A stretch of DNA of 64,000 bases from Thalassovita mediterranea. GTDB taxonomy: Bacteria > Pseudomonadota > Alphaproteobacteria > Rhodobacterales > Rhodobacteraceae. The notes beneath the pieces were generated by a model, which saw only the letters and a list, made by a program, of their open reading frames with translations, ran no database searches and had not been told where the DNA came from. Position 1 is the first letter of the stretch. Every line of letters starts with the position of its first letter. The DNA lies in the NCBI RefSeq assembly GCF_001458435.1, contig NZ_CYSF01000017.1, positions 248,001 through 312,000 of the forward strand, read 5' to 3'. Positions 38,346 through 47,758 of the stretch are shown one piece after another. The translations under genes were made by a program, and so were the position numbers.

Positions 38346-39023
38346 ATGAAAATCGGCATCCTGCAAACCGGCCACATGCCGGATGAGATGAAAGACGATC
38401 TGGGCAGCTACGCGGGAATGTTCGCCACGCTGCTGGACGGCAACGGCTTTGACTATGTGGACTACTTCGTCGTCGATGGCGTCTTCCCCACCTCGGTGGA
38501 TGAGGCGGACGGGTGGTTGATCACCGGATCGAAACATGGCGTCTATGAAGATCACCATTGGATCGCGCCGCTAGAACAGCTGATCCGCGACATCCGCGCC
38601 TCTGGCAAGCCATTGATTGGGGTGTGTTTCGGCCACCAGATCATCGCGCAGGCTCTTGGTGGTCATGTGGAGAAGTTCGAAGGCGGCTGGTCCGCAGGTC
38701 CCGTCACCTATCAAGTGAACGGCAAGGATATGGTGCTGAACGCATGGCATCAGGATCAGGTGATCACCCCACCCGAGGGGGCAGAGGTCTACGCCAGCAC
38801 CGATTTCTGCGCCAACGCTGGACTGGTGATTGATGACCAGATCCTGACCATCCAACCGCATCCTGAGTTTACCAAATTCTTCATCAACGGTCTGATCCGT
38901 CACCGCGCCCCCGGCGTGCTGCCGCCGCAGATGATTGAGGATGTGAGCGCCGCGATTGACACCCCGCTGGACGATCAGGCCTTTGGTCAGATGATGGCAG
39001 ATTTCTACCGCAAACAGCGCTAA
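38346..39023 (+). CDS. Class I glutamine amidotransferase-like hydrolase
   Basis: 225 residues. The triad is C94 (GVCFGHQ), H172 and E174 (IQPHPEF), typical of stand-alone GATase-1 proteins. In the putrescine pathway a related hydrolase (PuuD) releases the glutamate from the gamma-glutamyl product, which fits the neighbouring ligase. It could instead hydrolyse another gamma-glutamyl compound. Last gene of the operon, followed by a perfect terminator hairpin. Confidence 0.85.
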   Translation: MKIGILQTGHMPDEMKDDLGSYAGMFATLLDGNGFDYVDYFVVDGVFPTSVDEADGWLITGSKHGVYEDHHWIAPLEQLIRDIRASGKPLIGVCFGHQIIAQALGGHVEKFEGGWSAGPVTYQVNGKDMVLNAWHQDQVITPPEGAEVYASTDFCANAGLVIDDQILTIQPHPEFTKFFINGLIRHRAPGVLPPQMIEDVSAAIDTPLDDQAFGQMMADFYRKQR

Positions 39024-39054
39024 TCCGCTTCAGCTTGCACTCCTCGAAACATTC

Positions 39055-39080
39055 AGGGGCGCCCAATTGGGCGCCCCTTT
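39055..39080. terminator. Terminator at the end of the amine-utilisation-like operon
   Basis: A perfect 24-bp palindrome (AGGGGCGCCCAA and its complement) with T on the plus side. It lies between convergent genes and can also act on dabA. Confidence 0.88.
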
Positions 39081-39100
39081 CGGTTTCGGATATCCAGCCA

Positions 39101-41554
39101 TCACTCTGCCGCGATGGGCAACGTGCCCTTTGTCGCCGAGGCGCCTGTGGTTCGCCCCAACGGTTGCCAAGTCAGATCGCCGCTGTAGCGCCAAGCCAGA
39201 CGCCCCGCATCGTCCATCGCAATCAGATGCAGCCAACCGTTGTCAAATAGGGCGCGAACAGCCGGATGCCGGTCAAGGATGTCGCTCATCGCTTCACGCG
39301 GTGCTTCGATCACCACGGATAGGCGCAGCGGGTCATGTTGAAACCCCGACCCATCATGTACCGACTGCCACGGCAGCCCTGCCCGAGGGGCGCCGTTGTT
39401 GCCTTCGAGCACACCGATGCCGCCAACCACGTTATGCAGCAGCTTGTTGCCACCGCCAAACAAGGCAGGTGCGGTGGTTGATCCGTAGTATTGCAGGCTG
39501 ATCCAGCTGGCCACCACGACGGGCGCTGTCATGATCAATTCCAGAACGCCGAAGCCTTCGTCGCGTTGCCAATCGTAATTGTGCAGGAACGATTGCCCCG
39601 CAAGGTCCGCCCCATCGGTACGCCCACGCGGTGCCGCGATAAAGGCACGACAGCCCGCCAGCCCCCATTCCGGCCGGGTTTCGGCCCAATCCCGCGCCCG
39701 GCGCAGAACACTTTTGGCATCCTCAGCACGGGGCAACCGACCAGCGCGCTCACTGCGCGCAAGCGTGCCAGCCGCCGCCAACCAGCTGCGCAATTGCGCC
39801 AGCCCAGACCGATCAGCACCAAGCGGCAGGTCATCCTCGTAGAGGGTGATCTCGTCGGTGGTCGTATGATGCAGAGCGGGCAGAAATGCGGTGTCGTCCG
39901 GCACATCAACCCCCTGATCGCGCAGCCCCAAACGCACATCACGATCATTCAGCAACGCCGCCAGCAGACGTGCGTTTACATCACCCGCATGTCCGCCACA
40001 GGCCCCACATTGCAGCGCACTTTCATGCGGGTTGTTGGTCACATGTGCCCCATGCCCCGCCAGCATGACAATCGGCGCGAATTCGGACGTCAAAGACATG
40101 GCCGACAACACCGTTTTCGCCATGCCTACACGTGTGGGCAAGTCGATCATCGGATCCAGTTTCGGCGCGGGTTCCACCGCCGCGCCGTGCCCAGTTCCGA
40201 GCGAATCCTTCATCAGCTTGCCCGCATAAAGCGGCCCCGTTGCCTCGACAAAGGCAAAGGACGAAACAGCAGCCAGTTTGAACCGTCCCCATGCCCGTTT
40301 CGCCCGCGCGCTATACCGACGCCCCAGATCAACCTGTTTAGGTTCCACCACCTGCGAGGTCAGACCAGCCTGCAAAAGTGCTGGCCCACGCATTTCAGTG
40401 ACATCGGATCCAGCGGCCTTATGAGCGCTGGCCAAGCCAAAGAAGCCGGCGAAACCGATGGTCTGAATAGCACTGTCCTGTGCTTCTAACGCGCGGCGCA
40501 ACACCTCTGAGCGCACGTCGATGCAGAAAGCTGCCTGAACTGCGGGCCGTTCCGGCGCGGCCGGATCAACGGCCTTCCGTGGTGCGCCAGCCTCCAGTGC
40601 ATCTGCCAATGCACGCTGGGCCGCACGATCCCCCGCGTCCTGCAAAATTGCGTCGATGATCAGTTCCTTGTCAGGCGTTACAGGTGCCTGATGTGCTGCC
40701 ACCACCTGTTCCCAGCGCTCAATAATCTGATCGCGGTAAAGCTCAAATAGCGCCTCGTCAAAGACCATGCGAATAGCAAGCAGTTCGGTTACCGTGCTGT
40801 CCAGATCGCCGTTCAGCTCTGCCTGCCACAGATGATAACGCCCGTATTGCGCCCAACCGCCCAAGGTGGTCAGCCAACGATGAAAAGCCGTGTGCGATGC
40901 GGCGGTGTCCACACCCAGATTTTCACAGGCCCGCCCGATGGCGCGCCAATGCGAACGGTTGGTTTCCGCCACAAAGGAACAGAACCCTTTCAATCCATGG
41001 ATTTCCGGCGTCAGGTCACGGGCAGCAAAATCGCGCCACGAAGCAAAGGCGCTGTCGGATTTGGCTTGTTTCCACAATGCCTGTCCTTGGTCAAAATGGC
41101 TGGCCGCCCAGACCCCGATGCGATCCTCGATAAGGCCCGGCCAATCCACACCCGATACATCTGCGGCCAATTCTGCCACTGTTGGCAAGGCGGCGGCGGG
41201 TTCTGGTTCCGCCCCAAGGCTGGCGATCACCTCGTCCAAGGTTGGCTGTGCAAACACAGCCGCACTGGGATGTGCGGATGCGGCGCGGGTGGCATCGGCC
41301 AAATCGGCCTCGGTCATCGTGCCGGCGGCCAGCTTGGCCGCCCAATGGCTACGCGGCGGGGTGATGCGCGCGCCGCCAACGCGCGCCAACCGTGCTGCGG
41401 TGACGGCCAGCGGTTCCTCTGACTGACCAAGGAAGGGATTCACCGCCACGCTGGTCGACAGCGGAAACAACGGCGGGATCGCCTTGGCAGAGGATTTGGC
41501 GCAGGCCACCAATTCGAGCAGCGCGGCAGGGAAGGTTTCAAGCTTTGCAAACAT
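39101..41554 (-). CDS. dabA: Inorganic carbon transporter subunit DabA (DUF2309)
   Basis: 817 residues. DabA is the beta-carbonic-anhydrase-like half of the DAB complex that draws in CO2/bicarbonate using a cation gradient. The predicted zinc and catalytic residues are C344 and D346 in FCIDVRSEV, and H501 and C516 in GHGAHVTNN...[11 protein letters not shown]; the H-to-C spacing of 15 matches the characterised enzyme. The N-terminal [12 protein letters not shown] is conserved in the family. It follows dabB by 25 bp on the same strand. A LysR regulator is divergent from dabB. Confidence 0.93.
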   Translation of the reverse strand: MFAKLETFPAALLELVACAKSSAKAIPPLFPLSTSVAVNPFLGQSEEPLAVTAARLARVGGARITPPRSHWAAKLAAGTMTEADLADATRAASAHPSAAVFAQPTLDEVIASLGAEPEPAAALPTVAELAADVSGVDWPGLIEDRIGVWAASHFDQGQALWKQAKSDSAFASWRDFAARDLTPEIHGLKGFCSFVAETNRSHWRAIGRACENLGVDTAASHTAFHRWLTTLGGWAQYGRYHLWQAELNGDLDSTVTELLAIRMVFDEALFELYRDQIIERWEQVVAAHQAPVTPDKELIIDAILQDAGDRAAQRALADALEAGAPRKAVDPAAPERPAVQAAFCIDVRSEVLRRALEAQDSAIQTIGFAGFFGLASAHKAAGSDVTEMRGPALLQAGLTSQVVEPKQVDLGRRYSARAKRAWGRFKLAAVSSFAFVEATGPLYAGKLMKDSLGTGHGAAVEPAPKLDPMIDLPTRVGMAKTVLSAMSLTSEFAPIVMLAGHGAHVTNNPHESALQCGACGGHAGDVNARLLAALLNDRDVRLGLRDQGVDVPDDTAFLPALHHTTTDEITLYEDDLPLGADRSGLAQLRSWLAAAGTLARSERAGRLPRAEDAKSVLRRARDWAETRPEWGLAGCRAFIAAPRGRTDGADLAGQSFLHNYDWQRDEGFGVLELIMTAPVVVASWISLQYYGSTTAPALFGGGNKLLHNVVGGIGVLEGNNGAPRAGLPWQSVHDGSGFQHDPLRLSVVIEAPREAMSDILDRHPAVRALFDNGWLHLIAMDDAGRLAWRYSGDLTWQPLGRTTGASATKGTLPIAAE

Positions 41555-41579
41555 AGGGATTTCCTTTCACGCGTTCGGG

Positions 41580-43121
41580 TCAGGCCGCGGTCCGTTTGGA
41601 CCAGCCGTTCAGAAGTCTGTCGAAGATGGCATTGGCATAAAGACCGTTGGTCAAATGGACCCGCAGGCCTGCCGCCGCCGGATGCCCCGCCCACAGGGGG
41701 AAGGTCGCCTGCGCAACCGCTGTGATGCCAAAGCTGACCAACGCCAAAACGATCAGCGCCCATTCCAGCGGCCCGGGTGCCGGTGTCGCAGGCAGCGCCC
41801 CGGCGGTCAGTTTCTGTGCAATCACCTGCAGGACGAAGTAGCTGACGGAGGTAACCAGCGCATAGGTCACTGTGCGCCGCATCAAAGCGCGCGGTGCGGC
41901 ATCCGCAAAGCCCTGTGCCAGCAGGTAGGCCACGCCAAAGATAAGGATGACCCCCAAGGCAATCGCCTGAACCGACTTTCCGTCAAAGCCAACGGTCATT
42001 CCGACCGCTGTATAGATGAGGATCGCGATGACAAAGGACTGCACCACATTGCGCGCACTGGGCACAGCCACTGGCCCCGGCCGCCGAATGGCCGCCACAT
42101 TGCGCACTGCCTCACCAGCGCTGAGGAAAGCATGCGCCTTGTATAGGGAATGGGCCACGATATGCAGCAGCGCTAGCGGGAACAGCGCCAGACCACACTG
42201 CATCACCATGAACCCCATCTGAGCAATTGTAGACCAAGCCAACGAGGTCTTTACCGCAGGCTGGGTTAACATGACCAAGCCGCCAAAAAGTGCGCTTAGT
42301 CCCCCCAGCATCACCAGAAGCGCCATCACACCCGGGGCAACCAGCATCACCTCGGCAAACCGGATCAAGAGGAATCCACCAGCGTTGATAACACCTGCAT
42401 GCAACAACGCGGACACTGGCGTCGGGGCTTCCATCACCTCTGTCAGCCAGCCATGCAGGGGAAACTGCGCCGATGCCAGAACCGCAGCCACCGCCAGCAA
42501 CAGGGCGGCAATCATGACCAGCCAACCAGCTTCTACCGTGGTTAGGATCGTCTGAATGTCCGTGCTGCCCGTGGCCGCAATCAACAGCACAACGGCTGCC
42601 GCTAGGGCGCCCTCACTCAGGCGCGCAACAATCGCTTTCTTGCGGGCGGCGCGGTGGGCTGTGGCACGTCCGGGATAAAACAACAACAAGCGGTTCAACA
42701 AAACGCTGGTCAGGATCCAGGCCAGCAGCAATTGGATCAGGTTGCCCGACATCACCAACATCAGCACTGTCGCCAACGTCGCCGACATGCCTGCGGTGAA
42801 TGAGCTATGGCGCTCTTCGCCATCCATGTAAGTGCGTGAATAGCGCAGCACCACCCAACCGATGAAGCTGACAAGCACCAGCATGATCACACTGACTGCG
42901 TCAAGTCGCACAGACAGGCCGATCCCCAGGGCCCCGGCCAAGGCCGAGGTCCCGGCCCCAAACACCCCAAGGAACAAGGCCGACAGCGCAGCGATTGCCA
43001 GCGCAGCCAAGGCCGCGCATTCGGCAAGCAATGCGCCACGGCGCGCTGTCATGTGTCTGGCGGCATAGGCCGCCGACAGCAGGACCAATGGTCCGAGGAA
43101 AGGAAGAAAGAGGTGGGTCAT
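41580..43121 (-). CDS. dabB: Inorganic carbon transporter membrane subunit DabB
   Basis: 513 residues, many transmembrane helices, related to the proton-pumping NuoL/MrpA subunits. The conserved TM segments include LHGWLTEVMEAPTPVSALLHAGVINAGGFLLIRF and PAVKTSLAWSTIAQMGFMVMQCG, with the lysine and histidine expected in the ion path. DabB supplies the cation gradient to DabA. Without DabA the same sequence could be read as a complex I subunit, but the neighbour makes the DAB assignment clear. Confidence 0.92.
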   Translation of the reverse strand: MTHLFLPFLGPLVLLSAAYAARHMTARRGALLAECAALAALAIAALSALFLGVFGAGTSALAGALGIGLSVRLDAVSVIMLVLVSFIGWVVLRYSRTYMDGEERHSSFTAGMSATLATVLMLVMSGNLIQLLLAWILTSVLLNRLLLFYPGRATAHRAARKKAIVARLSEGALAAAVVLLIAATGSTDIQTILTTVEAGWLVMIAALLLAVAAVLASAQFPLHGWLTEVMEAPTPVSALLHAGVINAGGFLLIRFAEVMLVAPGVMALLVMLGGLSALFGGLVMLTQPAVKTSLAWSTIAQMGFMVMQCGLALFPLALLHIVAHSLYKAHAFLSAGEAVRNVAAIRRPGPVAVPSARNVVQSFVIAILIYTAVGMTVGFDGKSVQAIALGVILIFGVAYLLAQGFADAAPRALMRRTVTYALVTSVSYFVLQVIAQKLTAGALPATPAPGPLEWALIVLALVSFGITAVAQATFPLWAGHPAAAGLRVHLTNGLYANAIFDRLLNGWSKRTAA

Positions 43122-43252
43122 GATCGCGATCCTTCACTTTTGCCGGCCAACGGCACCGTTGCTGTCCCACGACGTCGCTGGCATTTTGGATGACAGCAGA
43201 GCGACTGGGCTTTAGCGGCAGATAGGGCAGGATCTCTTCCAATAAAAATTCA

Positions 43253-43285
43253 TTGTTTAACGGATTACGTTCTATAAAATAGAAC
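43253..43285 (+). promoter_or_regulatory. Promoter with overlapping 17-bp palindrome for the LysR gene
   Basis: TTGTTT (43253-43258), 16-bp spacer, TAAAAT (43275-43280). The palindrome GTTCTATAAAATAGAAC (43269-43285) covers the -10 box and ends one base before the ATG. Its shape (T-N11-A type) fits a LysR site and implies autorepression. Confidence 0.65.
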
Positions 43286-43286
43286 T

Positions 43287-44177
43287 ATGCCGTTGAACTA
43301 TCATCATCTCAGGTACTTCTGGGCAGTCGCCCATGATGGAAACCTCACCCGCACTGCGCAGCGTTTGAACCTGTCGCAATCGGCCTTGTCCGTGCAGATC
43401 AAACAACTGGAGGAACGGCTGGGTCATCCCTTGTTCGAACGGCGCGGCCGCCAACTGCACCTGACAGAGGCCGGGCGCATTGCGCTCGACCACGCAGATG
43501 CAATTTTCTCGACAGGTCAAGAACTTGTCGCCACGCTTGGCGGTCGGGTGCAAACCCGCAAAGCACTGCGTGTTGGCGCGCTAGCGACGTTGTCGCGCAA
43601 CTTTCAGATCGGTTTTCTGCGCCCCATTCTGTCACGTCTGGATGTTGAGGTTATCCTGCGATCCGGCAGTCCGATGGAATTGCTAGAGGGGTTGGAAGCG
43701 CTGAATCTGGACATTGTGCTGATGAACAGACCACCACCTGATGACAGCCTAACACCATACGAAACCCACAGAATCGGTGAACAAGAGGTCAGCATCGTCG
43801 GCAGCCCCGACCGATTGGACCCGGACAAGCCGTTGAGGGATCTACTGGCAGATCAGCCATTTATTTTGCCGACTACAGACACCAGCCTGCGCACTGCCTT
43901 TGACGCGATGGCCAGTCGATTGTCCGTCCGCCCGCAGATCGCGGCAGAAGTGGATGACATGGCAATGATGCGTCTGTTGGTGCGCGAAGACATCGGACTT
44001 GCCCTTGTGCCGCCCATCGTTGTGACCGACGAGTTGAGCTCAGGCCGCCTACGCGAGGCAAAAGAACACCCCCGTATCCGCGAAACCTTTTATGCAATCA
44101 CCCTGCGTCGGCGGTTCCCCAACCCGATCGTGCAGGATCTGCTGAAACACAGTGGCGATGCGCAATTCCTGTCGTGA
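43287..44177 (+). CDS. LysR-family transcriptional regulator, divergent from dabBA
   Basis: 296 residues. The winged helix-turn-helix is at the N-terminus (LRYFWAVAHDGNLTRTAQRLNLSQSALSVQIKQLEERLGHPLFER, residues about 8-52); the ligand-binding domain follows from residue 90. As the divergent neighbour of dabBA it probably controls that operon. The start is set by the family pattern and has no ribosome site: the predicted transcription start coincides with the ATG, so the mRNA may be leaderless. Confidence 0.9.
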   Translation: MPLNYHHLRYFWAVAHDGNLTRTAQRLNLSQSALSVQIKQLEERLGHPLFERRGRQLHLTEAGRIALDHADAIFSTGQELVATLGGRVQTRKALRVGALATLSRNFQIGFLRPILSRLDVEVILRSGSPMELLEGLEALNLDIVLMNRPPPDDSLTPYETHRIGEQEVSIVGSPDRLDPDKPLRDLLADQPFILPTTDTSLRTAFDAMASRLSVRPQIAAEVDDMAMMRLLVREDIGLALVPPIVVTDELSSGRLREAKEHPRIRETFYAITLRRRFPNPIVQDLLKHSGDAQFLS

Positions 44178-44333
44178 CCCTGCCCGCCGCCGCAGCAGCA
44201 CCGGGCGTGCGCAAATTTTTGCAATCGGACCCAACGGGATCTGGCCATCGGTGAAAAAGAAACTAGGATAAAGCCCCGCGCCGCGCACCGTCGACGGCCC
44301 CACCACACCTGGAAAGCCACAACTGGAAAACCC

Positions 44334-44765
44334 GTGGAAAAGTACACAAACCTCATCAAACTGAGTGTCGGCACCGAAAGCGTCGATACGCTGGCGGAAT
44401 GGCAGAAAATCCCGCAGGTTCAGACCGCTGACGGATTTCCACAACATATCACCCGCATGTGGCCCAAACGCGAAGCAGAGATTCTGAATGGCGGATCGAT
44501 TTACTGGGTCATCAAAGGGGTGATCCAAGCACGCCAACGCATCCTGCGTCTGGATGAGGTCACAGGCCACGACGGTATCCGCCGCTGTGCCATTGTCCTG
44601 GACAAGGATTTGTTCCGCACCGCCCCTGCCCAACGCCGCCCTTTTCAGGGCTGGCGCTACCTAAAACCCGAAGACAGCCCCCCCGATATGACCGCCGCCC
44701 GTCAAGAAGACGACGCACTACCGGCAGACCTGTCTGCCGCGCTGGCCGACATCGGAGTGTTGTAA
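44334..44765 (+). CDS. DUF1489 family protein
   Basis: 143 residues. The pattern NLIKLSVGTESVDTLAEWQ, then GSIYWVIKGVIQARQRILRL and CAIVLDKDLFRTAPAQRRPFQGWRYL, matches DUF1489, a conserved alphaproteobacterial protein of unknown function. No signal or membrane segment. It lies 156 bp after the LysR gene and is convergent with the porin gene. Confidence 0.85.
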   Translation: MEKYTNLIKLSVGTESVDTLAEWQKIPQVQTADGFPQHITRMWPKREAEILNGGSIYWVIKGVIQARQRILRLDEVTGHDGIRRCAIVLDKDLFRTAPAQRRPFQGWRYLKPEDSPPDMTAARQEDDALPADLSAALADIGVL

Positions 44766-44788
44766 AGATTTTGCCCCAACCGCAGGTG

Positions 44789-44820
44789 CAAAAAAACCGG
44801 CCCTCGCAAGAGAGCCGGTT
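44789..44820 (-). terminator. Terminator of the porin-like gene
   Basis: On the minus strand AACCGGC pairs with GCCGGTT around a 12-nt loop, followed by seven T. Confidence 0.88.
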
Positions 44821-44844
44821 CCATCTTTATGAAAGGTAAATCGA

Positions 44845-45714
44845 TTACCTGTTGATCGGCCAATAATCGTTGGCGATCTTTCCTGCACCGCCGCGGCGGC
44901 CATCGGCAACAGAAGAGGCAAAGCCGGTGACACGTGCAGTCGATTTATCCGTTTCGCCCAGCGGGATCGAATAGCCAAGGGAGAGAACCTGCGTCTCGCG
45001 TGGGCCTTCTTCGACGCGCGCGACCTCTAGGGATGCGAGGCTACCATTGGCAAAGGCATAGGACACACCCAGACTCACAGCTTCGACATCAAGGAAGGTG
45101 GCCCAATCATATTTCTGGTAGGCACCGAAAACGCCGAAGGTATCAGTCAGATTGTGACTAACCGCCAGCCCAAGATATTTCTGATCAAAAAGCGCGAGAT
45201 TCATACGCGCAAATTCTGCGCTGATCTTCGTGTTCTCGGACAGCGAATAGGCGCCGCGAACACCAAAGTGATTGCCGTCTTGATTGGCCAGACCATCGAT
45301 CTGCCCAAAATAGGCTTCGACATCGTAGGTGTCGCTTTCGTAGCCGACAAAAGCACCCGCAGTGCTGTAAGCGATGAAAGTGGTCGGGGAGCGCGCAACA
45401 TTGATGTCTTCGACGAACACACCTGCAGTGACACCATTATCAAAGGCATAGCCCAGATCCACTGCCGCCGAGTGGCTGTTGCGATTGGTATTCAAACCAT
45501 TCGCTCGCATGGTGCTGACGTCCAGTTCCAGCTGGATACCTGTCAGATTACCATAGCCAAGGGTCGTATCAATCGAGGGGGACGTTACATTGTCTGCGTT
45601 TACGTTATCGCTGGCGACGGAATAGCCCAATTCGATCGAGCCACTGATTTCCGCAGATGCAAACGTGGGAACACAAACTGTTGCAAACGCTGCAACAATA
45701 CTCATAGTCTTCAT
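44845..45714 (-). CDS. Outer-membrane porin-like protein
   Basis: 289 residues with signal peptide MKTMSIVAAFATVCVPTFASA. The mature sequence alternates short amphipathic strands ending in aromatic residues (GSIELGYSVAS, then AVDLGYAFDNGVTAGVFVED, LGLAVSHNLTDTFGVFGAYQKYDW), as in small trimeric or monomeric beta-barrels. The last residues (YWPINR) do not end in phenylalanine, so recognition by the assembly machinery is atypical. Close to the porin families common in Rhodobacterales, but the exact family is uncertain. Confidence 0.75.
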   Translation of the reverse strand: MKTMSIVAAFATVCVPTFASAEISGSIELGYSVASDNVNADNVTSPSIDTTLGYGNLTGIQLELDVSTMRANGLNTNRNSHSAAVDLGYAFDNGVTAGVFVEDINVARSPTTFIAYSTAGAFVGYESDTYDVEAYFGQIDGLANQDGNHFGVRGAYSLSENTKISAEFARMNLALFDQKYLGLAVSHNLTDTFGVFGAYQKYDWATFLDVEAVSLGVSYAFANGSLASLEVARVEEGPRETQVLSLGYSIPLGETDKSTARVTGFASSVADGRRGGAGKIANDYWPINR

Positions 45715-45917
45715 TTTTTACTCACACTGATAAACAGATACAAAGGGTTAACAAGACGACGTGATAGTCAGAAAGTTTAGCCGCCTCAACAAATTTTTGC
45801 GCAATTCACTCGCCTGTCGCATGCAAGACACAACCCATCCGATAGCGCCCCACGCCGCGTTAGCGCCCCCGCGATCGTGCCTGTGGGTTCAATTTGAAGC
45901 GTCAGGACCAGACACGC

Positions 45918-45945
45918 AAAAGCCGCCCCTCTCTCGAAGGACGGC
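45918..45945 (-). terminator. Probable terminator after hisG
   Basis: On the minus strand GCCG...CGGC arms with G-C pairing between, followed by TTTT. It lies about 40 bp after the hisG stop codon. Confidence 0.6.
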
Positions 45946-45980
45946 CTGCTTGTTTTGCACTGCCGATGTGGCCGTATGCT

Positions 45981-46676
45981 TCAGACCAGCGCCAAGGCCT
46001 TGCGTAGGTCTTTGATCACTGCGCGTTCCTGATCGTTGGCTGCCGCCATGCGGGATCGGAACAGGGTGGCCTGCGATTTCAAAATCGTTGCATCGCTCAG
46101 GATCTTCAGGTGATTGGCGCGCAGCGTATCCCCGGTGGAGGTGATATCTGCTACCGCCTCGGCGGTTTCGTTTTTCACCGTGCCCTCTGTGGCGCCCTGA
46201 CTGTCCACCAGCTGGTAATCCGCCACGCCATGATCGCGCAGGAAATCACGCACCAGACGGTGGTATTTGGTGGCAATCCGCAAGCGGAAGCGATGTGTCT
46301 GGCGGAAGGCTGCAGCAGCGGCGTCCAGATCATCCAGGCTGTTCACATCCACCCAAGCGTTCGGCACCGCCAGAATCAGATCCGCATGGCCAAAGCCCAG
46401 TTCCGCCAGCGGTTCGACCTGCTGTTCCCACTGGCCCAGCTTTTCGCGCACCAGATCGGTGCCCGTGACACCCAGATGGATGCGACCAGCGGCCAGTTCG
46501 CGGGGGATTTCACCGGCGGAAAGCAGCACCAGCTCAACACCTTCGATGCCCTCAACCTTGCCCGCGTATTCGCGATCCGACCCGGTGCGCGACAGTGCGA
46601 TGCCACGTTCACCGAACCAGTCAAAGGTCTTTTCCATCAACCGCCCCTTGGAGGGCACGCCCAGTTTTACGCTCAT
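45981..46676 (-). CDS. hisG: ATP phosphoribosyltransferase, short form HisG
   Basis: 231 residues, the short form lacking the C-terminal regulatory domain; it needs HisZ for activity. Conserved segments are KLGVPSKGRLMEKT, GVTGTDLVREKLGQW and VADITSTGDTLRANHLKIL. The ATG overlaps the hisZ stop codon (ATGA), so the two are made together. Catalyses the first step of histidine synthesis and is feedback-inhibited through the HisZ complex. Confidence 0.96.
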   Translation of the reverse strand: MSVKLGVPSKGRLMEKTFDWFGERGIALSRTGSDREYAGKVEGIEGVELVLLSAGEIPRELAAGRIHLGVTGTDLVREKLGQWEQQVEPLAELGFGHADLILAVPNAWVDVNSLDDLDAAAAAFRQTHRFRLRIATKYHRLVRDFLRDHGVADYQLVDSQGATEGTVKNETAEAVADITSTGDTLRANHLKILSDATILKSQATLFRSRMAAANDQERAVIKDLRKALALV

Positions 46677-47758
46677 TGGCCTGCCTCCAACTCGATCAAC
46701 AGATCAGGGCGGATCACGCCGCCCACTGCGGGGATGTCACGCCCCTGCCCCAGCACCCGACACAGCGCATCATAGCGCCCGCCGGTGGCGACAGGTGGCA
46801 GGTCAGGACGGCTGGCGGCGTGGAAGCCGAAGACAAAGCCGTCGTAATATTCCATCGAGGTACGGCCATAGCTGGCCTCAAAATCCAGCGCGTCAACGTC
46901 GATGCCCCGTTTTGACAGCGCCTTCATACGGCGGGCCAGACGTTCGACACTGGCGCTGATCGCGGGCATGTCCACCGCAATATCGCGCAGCTGTTCCAAG
47001 GCGTTGGGCAGGTTTTCCCGCACGCCAAGGATGGCATCAATCAGCGCAACCTCATTTTCCGACAAGGGATCGGTTGCCGCATCTTCGCGCAGGGCAGCAA
47101 TCCGCGCCTCAACCTCACGGCGCGAGCGCAGACCGATATCGGGACCGGCGACCGCAAAGGGATCCTCTGCCGCCAGCAATGCCGCGCGGGCCGCAGGCAC
47201 TGGCGTGCGCCCTGCGTAACGATCCAACAACGCGCGGAACCGGCGCGGGCGCCAGATGTGGCGGCGCAGCGCGGCCTTGCGCCGTTCAGAGGTTTGCAAG
47301 CCCTCAACCGCAGCCAGCAACAGGCCAATGTCACCACAGGCCGCGCGCAGCGGCTGATTGCCCAGTGCGTCACGGATGATGGCGAACACCTCGGCATCCG
47401 CCTCTACTGGGTTTTCGCGGTCAAACACCTCGTAGCCAACCTGCGTATATTCATTGGGGCGGCTGGCGTCGTCTTCCTGACGGCGGAACACCTGACCGGC
47501 GTAGGTATAGCGCGCGGGCTCGGCCCCATGCGCCATGTGCATCTGCACCACCGGCACGGTAAAATCAGGGCGCAGCATCTGTTCACCGCGCAGCGCGTCC
47601 GAGGTCACATAGGCGCGGCCACGGATATCTTCGCCGTAGAGGTCCAGCAGCACCTCGGCCGGTTGCAGCACATCGGTTTCCACCAGCTGTGCGCCCGCCG
47701 CCTCGAACGAGGCGCGCAGGGCCGCCGCGCGGGCGCGAATGTCGATCCGATCAGGCAT
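46673..47758 (-). CDS. hisZ: ATP phosphoribosyltransferase regulatory subunit HisZ
   Basis: 361 residues from the ATG at 47758. It is a histidyl-tRNA-synthetase paralogue without aminoacylation activity. The class II motifs are recognisable ([15 protein letters not shown], then GQVFRRQED and the C-terminal GGRYDAL). The start overlaps the end of hisS by 8 bp. It binds histidine and regulates short HisG. Confidence 0.93.
   Translation of the reverse strand: MPDRIDIRARAAALRASFEAAGAQLVETDVLQPAEVLLDLYGEDIRGRAYVTSDALRGEQMLRPDFTVPVVQMHMAHGAEPARYTYAGQVFRRQEDDASRPNEYTQVGYEVFDRENPVEADAEVFAIIRDALGNQPLRAACGDIGLLLAAVEGLQTSERRKAALRRHIWRPRRFRALLDRYAGRTPVPAARAALLAAEDPFAVAGPDIGLRSRREVEARIAALREDAATDPLSENEVALIDAILGVRENLPNALEQLRDIAVDMPAISASVERLARRMKALSKRGIDVDALDFEASYGRTSMEYYDGFVFGFHAASRPDLPPVATGGRYDALCRVLGQGRDIPAVGGVIRPDLLIELEAGQ

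Noticed and set aside
41580-43121. Complex I subunit NuoL
   Set aside because: No other nuo genes are present, and the gene directly precedes dabA, so DabB is the better reading.
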